From NCBI GenBank assembly GCA_945878865.1, contig CAMCUD010000005.1:160966-224965 (forward strand): a stretch of 64,000 nt of DNA. The letters run 5' to 3'. Below the pieces are notes generated by a model that searched no databases, was not told the origin of the DNA, and saw only the letters and a list, made by a program, of their open reading frames with translations. Below, one piece after another: positions 47,853-56,471 of this stretch; positions within the stretch are counted from its first letter, which is position 1; every line of letters begins with the position of its first letter. Source of the stretch: Bifidobacterium breve (GTDB taxonomy: Bacteria; Actinomycetota; Thermoleophilia; Solirubrobacterales; Solirubrobacteraceae). A program made the translations under genes and the position numbers.

Positions 47853-48608
47853 ATGACGACCCCGACGACCCATCCGCCCGGCACGCCCTCATGGGTGGAC
47901 TTGGCGACCCCTGACCTCGGCGCGGCGGTGGGCTTCTACGGCGCGCTGCTCGGGTGGACGACGTCGTCGCCGCCTGGCGGCTACCAGATGCTCGAGCTGC
48001 GCGGGTTCGCGGTCGCCGGTGCCGTTCCGATCGTCACGCCCGGCCACCCAACCGCGTGGACGACGTACATCGCGGTCGACGACGCCGACGAGGTCACGGG
48101 CCGCATCGAGGCGGCGGGCGGCACCATCGTGCGCGCGCCCTTCGACGCCGGCCCGGCCGGGCGCGTCGCGGTGTTCTCCGACCCCACGGGCGCCGTCGCG
48201 GCCCTCTGGCAGGCCGGCGCCCACGCGGGCGCGGGGATCGTCAACGAGCCCGGCGCGCTGTGCTGGAACGAGCTGACGTGCCGCGAGCCTGAGGCCGCGA
48301 AGGCGTTCTACGGCGAGGTGTTCGGCTGGACGGCCCGCGACGGCGCGCCCGGCGGTCAGCCGTACACGCGCTTCGCGCTCGACGGCCGCGACATCGCCGG
48401 GATGATCGTCATGGACGCGCGCTGGCCGGCGCACGTCCCGGCCCACTGGATGCCGTACTTCGCCGTCACGGCCGCCGACGAGACGGCCGAGCGCTGCCGG
48501 GCGCTGGGCGGGACCGTCACGGTCCCGCCCTTCGAGACGCCGGTCGGCCGGATGGCGGTGCTCGCCGATCCGGCCGGGGCGGCGTTCAGCGTGATCGCGC
48601 TGCCCTGA
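47853..48608 (+). CDS. Tandem VOC (glyoxalase/bleomycin-resistance-like) protein
   Basis: 251 residues in two VOC domains, about 8-115 (WVDLATPDLGAAVGFYGALLGW) and 130-250 (WNELTCREPEAAKAFYGEVFGW). It resembles the actinobacterial Cfp30B-type double-VOC proteins. Both halves carry few metal-binding His/Glu candidates, so enzymatic activity is uncertain. ATG at 47853 with a GAGGAG site 6 bases upstream. Its stop abuts the convergent metallophosphoesterase stop with no gap. Confidence 0.88.
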   Translation: MTTPTTHPPGTPSWVDLATPDLGAAVGFYGALLGWTTSSPPGGYQMLELRGFAVAGAVPIVTPGHPTAWTTYIAVDDADEVTGRIEAAGGTIVRAPFDAGPAGRVAVFSDPTGAVAALWQAGAHAGAGIVNEPGALCWNELTCREPEAAKAFYGEVFGWTARDGAPGGQPYTRFALDGRDIAGMIVMDARWPAHVPAHWMPYFAVTAADETAERCRALGGTVTVPPFETPVGRMAVLADPAGAAFSVIALP

Positions 48609-50504
48609 TCAGCGCCGCGGGTCCGGGATGATGAGCTCGACGTTGCGGTCCTGACGCTGGCCGCGACCGTCGACGCCGTCGGTGGTCGCCTCGCTCTGCG
48701 GATCGTTGGCGGCGATCGTCAACGCCGCCGCGCCGGCGACATCGGCGGCAGCCGAGCCCGCGAGCAGGTCCGCCACGAGCGGCCCGGCAAGGCCCGGAGC
48801 AAGGACGCCGACGGTGACCGCGACCGCCGCGGGCACGGAGTCGATGATCGTGCCCCAGATGGACAGCGTCCCGTCGAGGTTGTCCGTGACCTCGATCGTC
48901 CGGCTCTGCTGCGGCCAGTCGATGTGGGAGGACGTGTTGATCTCGAAGAAGCCGTGCTTGCCCTTCTTGTGCGAGATGACCTCGTTGCGGTGGGTGTGGC
49001 CGTTGACGTAGGCGATGACGTTCGGGTACTTCAGGAGCAGCGACTCGACGTCGTTCTTCCCCGTCGTGCCACGATGAATCGGGGTCGACTTCTGCGGGTC
49101 GGCGTCACAGCCGACGGTCAGCGTCGCCGTGCACTTCCCCGCCTCCTCGTCGGGCGTGGTGTTCGTCATCGTCTCCAGCGTGTGGTGCGAGCTGACGAAG
49201 ACGAGGCTGTTGGCCTTGCGCGCGGACTTCAGCTCGGACTCCAGCCACCTGTACTGCGGGTCATCGAGGTTGCCGCTGGCGCCCCCGCCCTCCGCGATCG
49301 TGTCGAGGACGATGTACCGGAAGCCCTTGCGCGGCGTGAACGCGTAGTAGCCCATCGCCCCGTTCGTCGCCTTGCGCACCTTCGAGCTCTGGTAGGCGAA
49401 GCCGTGGTTCTTGTCCGCGGCGCCGAGCTGCTGCTTGAACTGCGCCTTGGACAGGAACGCGCGGTCGGGGTCCGGCGGGACGAGCTTGCCGCCCGCCAGC
49501 AGCGTCCCGAGGAAGCTCGGGTCGGTCAGGCGCTTGAAGATCTGCGACTCGGTCTGCCCCTTCACCGACGCCGGGTCGAGCCCGCTGGTGGGAAACGGCT
49601 TCAGGCAGCCGACGGAGAACTTCTGGATGAGCTCGATCGACGCCGGCGCGTTGCCCTGCACGAGCGCATCGTGGTTGCCGAACGCCGCGTACCACGGGAC
49701 GTCCAGGCCGGCCGCCTTGAACGGCGCCTGGGCGGCGTCCAGCAGCCCCGGGACGCGCGGGAACGCGTCGTAGATCCCGCCGCGGAACGGCGAGGCGACG
49801 TCGGGATCCCAGAAGCCCCCGTACCGGGACTCGGGCGTGACACCTGGGTAGTCGTCGTAGTTCTGCACCCCGGTGTAGCGGCGCTCGGCGACCTTCTGAT
49901 TCAGCGCGGCAACCTGCTCGGGCGTCGCTCCCGGGCACGAATTCGACGCGCTGATCGGCTTGCCGCTGAACGGATCGACGCGGCCGCCGTCGAGGATCGT
50001 GCGCACCCAGCCGGTCTCGTTGCGCTGCTGGTTGTCGGCCAGGTCACCGGTGCTGATGGCGAAGCTCACCTTGCCGCGCGAGCCCTTGCCGGGCTTGACC
50101 TTGCTCGTGCGATTCGCGTTGATGCTGCGGACGACCGCGTCGAACGCCCGCGGCCCCAGCGTCTCCTGCGGGCGGAACGCCGCGGTGAGCGGCGCGCCGG
50201 CGGGATCCACGAGCTCGATGCGCGCCGGCGACATCTCGTCGACGACCTGCGGATCGGTCAGCTGCGCGAACATGAGCATCGACGTCCGCCGCTTCGCCCG
50301 GTCGGCCTTCGGCTTGGCGATCTCCGAGCGGACGACGTAGCCCTCGCCCTTGCCCTTCTCCAGCGGGACGAACCCGCCGCCGGGCCCCCGGATGATCGTC
50401 TCCTCCAGCGTGGACTTTCCGGCCGCATCCGCGAGCGCCGCTGCGGGCAGCAGTGACGCGATCGCAAGGAGCCCGGCCGTCCCAGCCGCGCGCATCGACA
50501 CCAT
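48609..50504 (-). CDS. Secreted metallophosphoesterase (TIGR03767-like)
   Basis: 631 residues with a signal peptide (MRAAGTAGLLAIASLLPAAALADA). Calcineurin-type metal motifs: LTDPQ near the N-terminus, STGDLADN, YAAFGNHD, SSHHTLE and VNGHTHRNEV. The phosphoesterase domain spans most of the protein; a hydrophobic Ala-rich stretch (about 575-605) may anchor it or form a helix near the C-terminus. ATG at 50504 has a strong GAGGAGGAAC site, which sets the start. Long insertions distinguish it from compact enzymes. Substrate unknown. Confidence 0.88.
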   Translation of the reverse strand: MVSMRAAGTAGLLAIASLLPAAALADAAGKSTLEETIIRGPGGGFVPLEKGKGEGYVVRSEIAKPKADRAKRRTSMLMFAQLTDPQVVDEMSPARIELVDPAGAPLTAAFRPQETLGPRAFDAVVRSINANRTSKVKPGKGSRGKVSFAISTGDLADNQQRNETGWVRTILDGGRVDPFSGKPISASNSCPGATPEQVAALNQKVAERRYTGVQNYDDYPGVTPESRYGGFWDPDVASPFRGGIYDAFPRVPGLLDAAQAPFKAAGLDVPWYAAFGNHDALVQGNAPASIELIQKFSVGCLKPFPTSGLDPASVKGQTESQIFKRLTDPSFLGTLLAGGKLVPPDPDRAFLSKAQFKQQLGAADKNHGFAYQSSKVRKATNGAMGYYAFTPRKGFRYIVLDTIAEGGGASGNLDDPQYRWLESELKSARKANSLVFVSSHHTLETMTNTTPDEEAGKCTATLTVGCDADPQKSTPIHRGTTGKNDVESLLLKYPNVIAYVNGHTHRNEVISHKKGKHGFFEINTSSHIDWPQQSRTIEVTDNLDGTLSIWGTIIDSVPAAVAVTVGVLAPGLAGPLVADLLAGSAAADVAGAAALTIAANDPQSEATTDGVDGRGQRQDRNVELIIPDPRR

Positions 50505-50627
50505 CGTTCCTCCTCGTTGAAGCTGCCGCGAAGCGTAAGCGCGGTCTCTGACGGCGCGCGCCGCTACCAGCCGAGGCACCCCCTCCCATCTGACATGCTC
50601 GTCTTCACCTTCGTCTCCGACGTGCCG

Positions 50628-51707
50628 ATGAACAGTCCAATGCGCTCACCCCGCGGAACGTCCTGGCTGTGCCCAGCCGAGGCTGATCGCTCGCGCCTGC
50701 TCGACATGGAGCGCCGGATCAAGCCCGTGCGTGTGGCGGCGATGGGCATCCTCGGCGCGGCGCTCATCGCGTCGGGGCCGTGGGTGGGCTGGTGGCCGGT
50801 CGTCGTGCTGCTCGTCTCGCTCGCCGCGTTCGCCGTCGTTGACTACCGGATCGAGCGCGCGCCGCGCCCCGAGTACCGGATGGCCGCCGGGTGGGCGCTC
50901 TCGCAGCTGCTCATCGCGGGCAGCATCGCGCTCAGCGGGGGCGTGCAGAGCCCGGCGCTGTGCTGGCTGGCGATCCCCGTGGTCACCCTGAGCTCCCGGT
51001 TCTCCGCGCGCGGTGTGGCGGCCGGCCTGCTGCTCACGGTCGGCCTCCTGCTCGCGGTGACGTTCGGCCTCGACCACGAGGCGGTCATGGACGACCCGAG
51101 CAACCTCATCTTCGCCCTCGGCGCGATCGGCGCCGTCGGCATCCTGACCACACCGCTGATGATCTCCGACCAGGAGAACCGCAGCGACGCGCGGATCGAC
51201 GCGCTGACCGGGCTGCTGAACCGCCATGCCCTCGAGCTGCGGATCCCCGAGCTCGAGCTGCAGGCCGACGGCAGCGACGTGACGATCGGCGTGATCGTCG
51301 CCGACCTCGATCACTTCAAGGCGGTCAACGACCAGCACGGCCACGCCGGCGGCGACGACGTCCTGCGCGCGACCTCCGCGCGGCTGCGGACCCAGGGCCG
51401 CGCGTTCGAGCTCATCTACCGGATCGGGGGCGAGGAGTTCCTCGTGCTCATGCCCGGCGCGTCCCTGCAGGACACGATCGAGCGAGCCGAGACGCTGCGC
51501 GGCGCCGTGTCGGGCGAGGCGGTTGCGGGTGTCGCGGTGACGATCTCGTGCGGTGTCAGCGTGTCGCGCCCGGGGTCGTTCGACTTCCAGCAGGTCTTCG
51601 GCCGCGCCGACGCGGCGCTGTACGAGGCCAAGCAGGGCGGCCGCGACCAAGTGCGCGTCCGCTCCCTCGACGACGGCGCGACCGAGCTGGCGAAGCTCTC
51701 GGCCTGA
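50628..51707 (+). CDS. Membrane GGDEF diguanylate cyclase
   Basis: 359 residues from this start. The conserved-looking WLCPAEADRSRLLDMERRIKP lead-in is followed by about six TM helices (35-175). The GGDEF domain has an intact active site GGEEF at 267-271. The I-site position reads RAFE instead of RxxD, so product inhibition is probably weak. The start is uncertain: ATGs at 50595, 50628, 50640 and 50706 are all in frame and none has a clear ribosome site. It makes c-di-GMP at the membrane. It is divergent from the metallophosphoesterase. Confidence 0.85.
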   Translation: MNSPMRSPRGTSWLCPAEADRSRLLDMERRIKPVRVAAMGILGAALIASGPWVGWWPVVVLLVSLAAFAVVDYRIERAPRPEYRMAAGWALSQLLIAGSIALSGGVQSPALCWLAIPVVTLSSRFSARGVAAGLLLTVGLLLAVTFGLDHEAVMDDPSNLIFALGAIGAVGILTTPLMISDQENRSDARIDALTGLLNRHALELRIPELELQADGSDVTIGVIVADLDHFKAVNDQHGHAGGDDVLRATSARLRTQGRAFELIYRIGGEEFLVLMPGASLQDTIERAETLRGAVSGEAVAGVAVTISCGVSVSRPGSFDFQQVFGRADAALYEAKQGGRDQVRVRSLDDGATELAKLSA

Positions 51708-51709
51708 GG

Positions 51710-51988
51710 TCAGGCCGCCGCGCGCATCGCCTCGCGCTTGGCGCGGATGTGGTGGGCCATCTCGCGCAGCGTGATCGGCTCGGCGCCCATGGCGATGGCG
51801 ACGTCGCGGGCGACCTCGTGCAGGTCGTAGTGGTCGAGCCACGGGCGCGCGGGGCGGTGCTGGAACCACTGCCGCTTGAGCCCGAGCCGCGCGCCGAACG
51901 CGTGAAGCTCGTCCTCGGTGTCGGCGACGAGGTGGCACCAGCGGCGTCCGCGCCACTCCCAGATCGCGTCGTCGACGTACACCCCCAT
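51710..51988 (-). CDS. DUF4031 domain protein
   Basis: 92 residues. The N-terminus MGVYVDDAIWEWRGRRWCHLVAD and DLHEVARDVAIAMGAEPI are typical of DUF4031, a small family of unknown function with conserved His and Trp. ATG at 51988. It is divergent from the lipoprotein gene (36-base gap) and ends two bases after the convergent GGDEF stop. No partner is evident. Confidence 0.85.
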   Translation of the reverse strand: MGVYVDDAIWEWRGRRWCHLVADTEDELHAFGARLGLKRQWFQHRPARPWLDHYDLHEVARDVAIAMGAEPITLREMAHHIRAKREAMRAAA

Positions 51989-52024
51989 GGCGGGATCAGG
52001 GTAGTGGTGCGCCAGACTGAGGGC

Positions 52025-52957
52025 ATGCGTGTCCGGTCGCTCGTCTCGCTGCTCCTCGTACTCGCCGCGGGGGCGATCGCCGGCTGCGGCGACGGCGATG
52101 ACGCGACGCCGGCCGCGTCGGCGACGACCACGGCTGCCGCCGCCGCGCCGAAGCGCCCCGTCACGCCCGCGCTCTGCCGCAAGCTCGACGACGCCGTGAC
52201 CGGACGCGTCCAGGACCGCGCGCTCAACGAGCTCTCCGGCCTGGTCCAGAGCCGCGCGGACCCGGGGCTGCTCTGGTCGCACGAGGACTCGGGCGCGGGC
52301 CCGCAGCTGTGGGCGCTCACCCCGGACGGCCGGGTGCTCGGCGGGGTGACCGTGACCGGCGCGCAGGCCGTCGACTGGGAGGACATCGCGACCGGGCCGG
52401 CGCCGTCAGGCGAGGGCAACGTCCTCTACGTCGCCGATATCGGCGACAACCGCGCGCAGCGCGACAGCGTGACCGTCTACCGCATCCCCGAGCCGTCGCC
52501 CGGCGCCGGCGCGAGCGCTCCCGCCGAGCAGATGGTGCTGCGCTACCCCGACGGCCCACGCGACGCCGAGACGCTGCTCGTCGACCCCCGCCGTGGCACG
52601 TTGGTGATCGTCTCCAAGGAGATCAGCGGCGGGCGCGCCTACAGCGTCCCGCGGTTCACGCCGGGCGAGGCGACGCTGCGGCGCGGCCCGGAGGTCGCCC
52701 CGGTCTTCGCGACGGGGGGCGACGTCAGCGCCGACGGGCGCGTCGTCGCGGTCCGCGGCTACACGTCGCTGGCGGTCTGGCGCCGTCGCGGCGGCGAGTC
52801 GATCGTCGCGACGTTGCGCCGCGCGCCGTGCACGCCGCCGACTTCCCTCTTCGAAGGACAGGGCGAGGCGCTGGCGCTGAACCGGACGGGCACGGCGGCG
52901 CGCACCGTCGCCGAGGGCTCGCCCGCCGTCCTGCGTCGCTACGTGCCCGCGCGATGA
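52025..52957 (+). CDS. Lipoprotein, probable beta-propeller-like
   Basis: 310 residues with a lipoprotein signal peptide and lipobox IAGC (Cys22), followed by a Thr/Ala linker. The mature part carries repeated strand-turn motifs (LLWSHEDSGAGPQLWALTPD, VLYVADIGDNRAQR, GTLVIVSKEISGGR) suggesting a beta-propeller. DIGDNRAQR is a conserved-looking signature of similar hypothetical exported proteins. ATG at 52025. Its stop overlaps the MOSC gene start in ATGA, so the two are translationally coupled although one is exported and one is cytoplasmic. Confidence 0.78.
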   Translation: MRVRSLVSLLLVLAAGAIAGCGDGDDATPAASATTTAAAAAPKRPVTPALCRKLDDAVTGRVQDRALNELSGLVQSRADPGLLWSHEDSGAGPQLWALTPDGRVLGGVTVTGAQAVDWEDIATGPAPSGEGNVLYVADIGDNRAQRDSVTVYRIPEPSPGAGASAPAEQMVLRYPDGPRDAETLLVDPRRGTLVIVSKEISGGRAYSVPRFTPGEATLRRGPEVAPVFATGGDVSADGRVVAVRGYTSLAVWRRRGGESIVATLRRAPCTPPTSLFEGQGEALALNRTGTAARTVAEGSPAVLRRYVPAR

Positions 52958-53676
52958 CCGGCCGCGTCCTGTCCCTGCACCGGTGGCCGGTGAAGTCCAT
53001 GGGCGGCGAGCAGGTCGACGCCCTGCGGATCGACGCGCGCGGGGCCGGGGGCGACCGCACGCACGCCGTCGTCGACGAGCACAAGGGCGCGCCGCGCCGG
53101 CTCACCGCCCGCGAAGCGCCCCGCCTGCTCGCCTGGCACGCCGCCTACGACGTGCCCGGCGACGCGCTCGACCCCGCCGCCCCACCCGAGCCGACGCTGA
53201 CCGGGCCCGACGGCACCCGCTGGGCGTGGGCCGATCCGGCGCTGCCCGCGGCGGTGGAGACCGACCTCGGCTGGGGCGGCCGCGTGCTGGCCCTGTGCCG
53301 CGACACGGCCGGCCAGCAGGACCTCGCCGATTCCCTGCTCATCACCTTCGAGGCCACGCGCGCCGACGCCGAGCGCGAGCTCGGCCGGCCGCTGGACCTG
53401 CGTCGCTTTCGCCCGAACCTCCACGTCGAGCTCGACGCACCCGCCTGGGCGGAGCTCGTCTGGGAGGGTCGCGCGCTACGGGTCGGCGACACCGTCCTCG
53501 AGCTGCTGCACCCGTGCGTGCGCTGCGTCATCCCGACCCGCGACCCGGACTCCCAGGACCGCTGGCCGGCGCTCCTGAAGTGGCTGCACGCGCGCCACGA
53601 GACGGTGTTCGGCATCAACGCGCGGGCCACCGGGCCGGCGACGCTGCGCGTCGGCGACCCGGTGACGCTGCGCTGA
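52954..53676 (+). CDS. MOSC domain protein (molybdenum-cofactor binding)
   Basis: 240 residues. An N-terminal MOSC_N beta-barrel (LHRWPVKSMGGEQVDALRID) is followed by a MOSC domain with the LHPCVRCVIPTRDPD segment, where the Cys is the predicted sulfur carrier or cofactor contact. MOSC proteins bind Moco and include sulfur-transfer and N-hydroxylated-compound reductases. ATG at 52954 overlaps the lipoprotein stop. A strong hairpin follows. It may serve the molybdopterin enzyme at 15143, but that is distant. Confidence 0.9.
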   Translation: MTGRVLSLHRWPVKSMGGEQVDALRIDARGAGGDRTHAVVDEHKGAPRRLTAREAPRLLAWHAAYDVPGDALDPAAPPEPTLTGPDGTRWAWADPALPAAVETDLGWGGRVLALCRDTAGQQDLADSLLITFEATRADAERELGRPLDLRRFRPNLHVELDAPAWAELVWEGRALRVGDTVLELLHPCVRCVIPTRDPDSQDRWPALLKWLHARHETVFGINARATGPATLRVGDPVTLR

Positions 53677-53690
53677 CGATTAGGCGCGCG

Positions 53691-53729
53691 CCCTGACCCC
53701 GGCCGTTCTCTGGAGAGACGGGGTCAGGG
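53691..53729. terminator. Bidirectional terminator between MOSC and hydrolase genes
   Basis: CCCTGACCCC (53691-53700) pairs with 53720-53729. The arms continue as GC-rich pairs after a one-base bulge, and inner bases also pair (CTCT/AGAG). It overlaps the hydrolase stop codon. Confidence 0.7.
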
Positions 53730-54593
53730 GCGCGCACCGGCGGCGACGGGCACGCGGGGCGAGACGAGCGGTGTGGGAACCCGCACGGGTGTCACCGCTC
53801 GCACGCTGCTGCGCGCCCTGTCGTTCCGACGACGAGCCCGGTCCCCCCGAACCGCACTCGCCAGCTCGCCGGCAACCTTGACGTAGACCTCGGGGTGCAT
53901 CGCCATCCCGCAGTGCGAGCTGGCGACCTCGATCGGGTGGAACCCGTCGGCCAGGCAGGCCTCCCAGTTCACGACCCCGTCGGTCTCACTGAAGATGGAC
54001 GCGCCGCGTACCTCCCCCGGCAACGCGGCGCGCATGTCCGACCAGAACCGCTCGCAGCAGCCCTCCCCCACGAAGGCGGGCGACGCCTGGCCCGGCGCAC
54101 CGATGGTGCAACGGCTCGACAGCGTCCCCAGGCGGGCATCCCCCATGGCCTTCAGGACGTCGATCTGCCGCTGCAGGACAGGGTGAAGGTCGTGCATCTC
54201 GGCGCCGTGCGGCGTGCCGAGCGTGATGACCCCTCCGACGAGGTCAGGGCGACGGACGGCGAGGACCCGACCGAGCATTCCCCCCCGAGAATGCCCGACG
54301 ATCAGTCCCCGCCGTCCAGCCGCCTGCACCGCGCGTTCGAGCCGGCTTTCCAGCCGGCTCGCGCTCTCCTCGGAGCACCGGACGTTGCTGCGCATGCCGG
54401 CGCGCACCGGGACGTACCCGATCCGCTTCAGCCAGGCGGCCATGAGGCGGAGCGTCTCGTCACCGGCCATGAGACCCGGGACGAGCAGCACCGGGGATCC
54501 ATCGCCGCGGAGAACCCCCCGGCCCCTCCAGACGTCGGATCCCAGCAACGCGCGCAGCTCAAAGGGCGCGCGTGCTTCACGCAGCAGCGTCAT
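53724..54593 (-). CDS. Alpha/beta hydrolase, lipase-like
   Basis: 289 residues. The nucleophile elbow GLIVGHSRGGML puts Ser102 at the active site, LLVPGLMAG (36-44) forms the oxyanion region and THTP-like GTPHGAEM follows. Later Asp (SETDGVVNW) and His (EVASSHCGMAMHP) complete the triad. Four Cys are present, but there is no signal peptide, so it is likely cytoplasmic or non-classically exported. ATG at 54593 has an AAGGAA site. The C-terminal 30 residues are basic and Pro-rich. Divergent from the flavodoxin-fold gene. Confidence 0.85.
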   Translation of the reverse strand: MTLLREARAPFELRALLGSDVWRGRGVLRGDGSPVLLVPGLMAGDETLRLMAAWLKRIGYVPVRAGMRSNVRCSEESASRLESRLERAVQAAGRRGLIVGHSRGGMLGRVLAVRRPDLVGGVITLGTPHGAEMHDLHPVLQRQIDVLKAMGDARLGTLSSRCTIGAPGQASPAFVGEGCCERFWSDMRAALPGEVRGASIFSETDGVVNWEACLADGFHPIEVASSHCGMAMHPEVYVKVAGELASAVRGDRARRRNDRARSSVRAVTPVRVPTPLVSPRVPVAAGARP

Positions 54594-54740
54594 CTCCAAA
54601 GATTCCTTCCCCCGCCCGAGCCACACAGGTTTGTGGTGACTCGATGCCCGACGGAAGGTAGCGCCGCCCTCACGATGTGTCAAATGTCTCGAACGTCGTC
54701 GTTCGCGTAACGCCGGGCGGCGGTGCAAGACGATCTCGCC

Positions 54741-55502
54741 ATGCCCATTCCCGCCCCCATCCAGGACTTCATCGACCGCCTCGGCGCCGAGGCGCCGGCC
54801 CGCTACGACGACCTGCGCGCCGTCGTCTTCAACGGGTCGCTCAAGCGCGGCCCTGAAGAGAGTCACACCGACGGCCTCCTGCGGATCCCCCTCGGGATCT
54901 TCCGGCAACTCGGCGTCCGGGTCGACGAGGTCCGCACGGCCGACCGGGTGATCCCGCCGGGCGTCTGGCCCGACATGCGCGAGCACGGCTACGACGCCGA
55001 CGAGTTCCCCGAGATCTACCGCTCCGTCGTCGAGCCCGCCGACATCGTCATCCTCGCGGGACCGATCTGGCTCGGCGACCAGAGTTCCCTGACCCGCCTC
55101 ATCGTCGAGCGGCTCTACGCGTACTCCGGGGAGACGAACGACCTCGGGCAGTGGTCGTACTACGGCAAGGTCGGCGGCGCGCTGACCACCGGCAACGAGG
55201 ACGGCGGCAAGCACGTCAACGCGCAGCTGCTCTACGCGCTGCAGCACATCGGGCTCACGGTGCCGCCGCAGGCCGAGACCTACTGGGTCGGGGAAGCGGG
55301 GCCCGGGCCGTCGTACCTGGACCCCGAGGCCGGCGGCGAGCGCAACGCGTGGACGACGCGCAACGCGGTCTTCATGGCGTGGAACCTCCTGCACCTGGCG
55401 CGCATGCTCAAGGACGCCGGCGGCATCCCCGGCCACGGCACGTCGGCCGACGACTGGGACCTCTCCGACCCCGAGCACCCCAACCCCGAGTACCGGCGGT
55501 AG
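54741..55502 (+). CDS. NADPH-dependent FMN reductase-like flavodoxin-fold protein
   Basis: 253 residues from this ATG. The N-terminal region leads to VFNGSLKRGPEESHT, the FMN phosphate-binding loop, followed by VILAGPIWLGDQSS and GALTTGNEDGGKHV around the flavin. This is the pattern of flavodoxin-fold NADPH-dependent reductases. A GTG at 54723 is an in-frame alternative start adding six residues. No enzyme partner is adjacent. It probably reduces quinones, azo or nitro compounds, or flavins. Confidence 0.85.
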   Translation: MPIPAPIQDFIDRLGAEAPARYDDLRAVVFNGSLKRGPEESHTDGLLRIPLGIFRQLGVRVDEVRTADRVIPPGVWPDMREHGYDADEFPEIYRSVVEPADIVILAGPIWLGDQSSLTRLIVERLYAYSGETNDLGQWSYYGKVGGALTTGNEDGGKHVNAQLLYALQHIGLTVPPQAETYWVGEAGPGPSYLDPEAGGERNAWTTRNAVFMAWNLLHLARMLKDAGGIPGHGTSADDWDLSDPEHPNPEYRR

Positions 55503-55604
55503 TTCGCCGCACGACGCTGCGGCGCAGGTCGGAGGTGGGCGGGGTCGTCGCCGGATACGGTGCGCCCGTCCCGTTTCGTCCCGCTCCCCCGGAGGCCCGC
55601 CCGC

Positions 55605-56471
55605 ATGAACGTCCTCGTCGGCATCGACTCCAGCCCGCAGCGCGCGGACGCCGTCGCCCTGGGCTGCGCGCTCGCCCGCGCGCTCGGGGGCGACCTGCAT
55701 GTCGCCCACGTGCTGCCGTCCGCCGGAAAGGCGCGCATCTACGGCTCGGACCTCGCGGGCGCGCTCGTCGAGGCCGGGGAGGAGATCCTCGACGGCGCCC
55801 GCTCGAGCGTGCCGGAAGGCCTCACGGTGCACGAGCATCTCGTCCACGACGACTCGCCCGCGCGGGCACTCCACGACGTGGCGGCGGCCAACGGGATCGA
55901 GGTGCTCGTCCTCGGCTCATCGCATCGCGGTCGGATCGGCCGGGCGCTGCTCGGCGGCACCGCGGAGCGGGTCGCGCAGGGCTCGCCGTGCGCGGTGGCC
56001 GTCGCCCCGAAGGGCTACGCGGCCGACCACGAGCTCTCGGCCGTCGGCGTCGCCTACGACTCCGGGCCCGAGTCGCGCGAGGCGCTGCGCTGGGCCGGGG
56101 ACGCCGCTGTCGCGCTCGGCGGCGCGCTCACGGTGCTCACCGTCGCCGAGCCGCTGAACGTCGGGCTCTACCCGTCGGCCGAGGTGATGCTGCGCGAGGA
56201 CATGCAGGCGTCGCTGGAGTCCGCGGCGCAGCGGGTGCTTGACGAAGGCGTCAACCAGGCGCCTCCGGCGGCCAAGGCGCGGGGCGAGCTGCTGCACGGC
56301 TCGCCCTCCAAGACCCTGGCGGCGGCCGCCGAGGACCTCGACCTGCTCGTGCTCGGCTCGCGCGGCTACGGCCCGATCGGCGCGGTGCTCCTCGGCAGCG
56401 TCAGCCAGGGCCTCATGCGCGACGCGCCGTGCCCGGTCGTCGTGCTGCCGCGCGCTACCGACGCTTCCTGA
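55605..56471 (+). CDS. Tandem universal stress protein (UspA-like)
   Basis: 288 residues as two Usp domains, about 1-138 and 145-285. Each has the ATP-binding pattern: GSSHRGRIGRALLGGTAERV and GSRGYGPIGAVLLGSVSQGL (G2xG9xG(S/T)). The tandem form is typical of actinobacteria. The ATG at 55605 has a GGAGG site 11 bases upstream. Its 3' end overlaps the convergent P450 gene by 17 bases. Confidence 0.92.
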   Translation: MNVLVGIDSSPQRADAVALGCALARALGGDLHVAHVLPSAGKARIYGSDLAGALVEAGEEILDGARSSVPEGLTVHEHLVHDDSPARALHDVAAANGIEVLVLGSSHRGRIGRALLGGTAERVAQGSPCAVAVAPKGYAADHELSAVGVAYDSGPESREALRWAGDAAVALGGALTVLTVAEPLNVGLYPSAEVMLREDMQASLESAAQRVLDEGVNQAPPAAKARGELLHGSPSKTLAAAAEDLDLLVLGSRGYGPIGAVLLGSVSQGLMRDAPCPVVVLPRATDAS

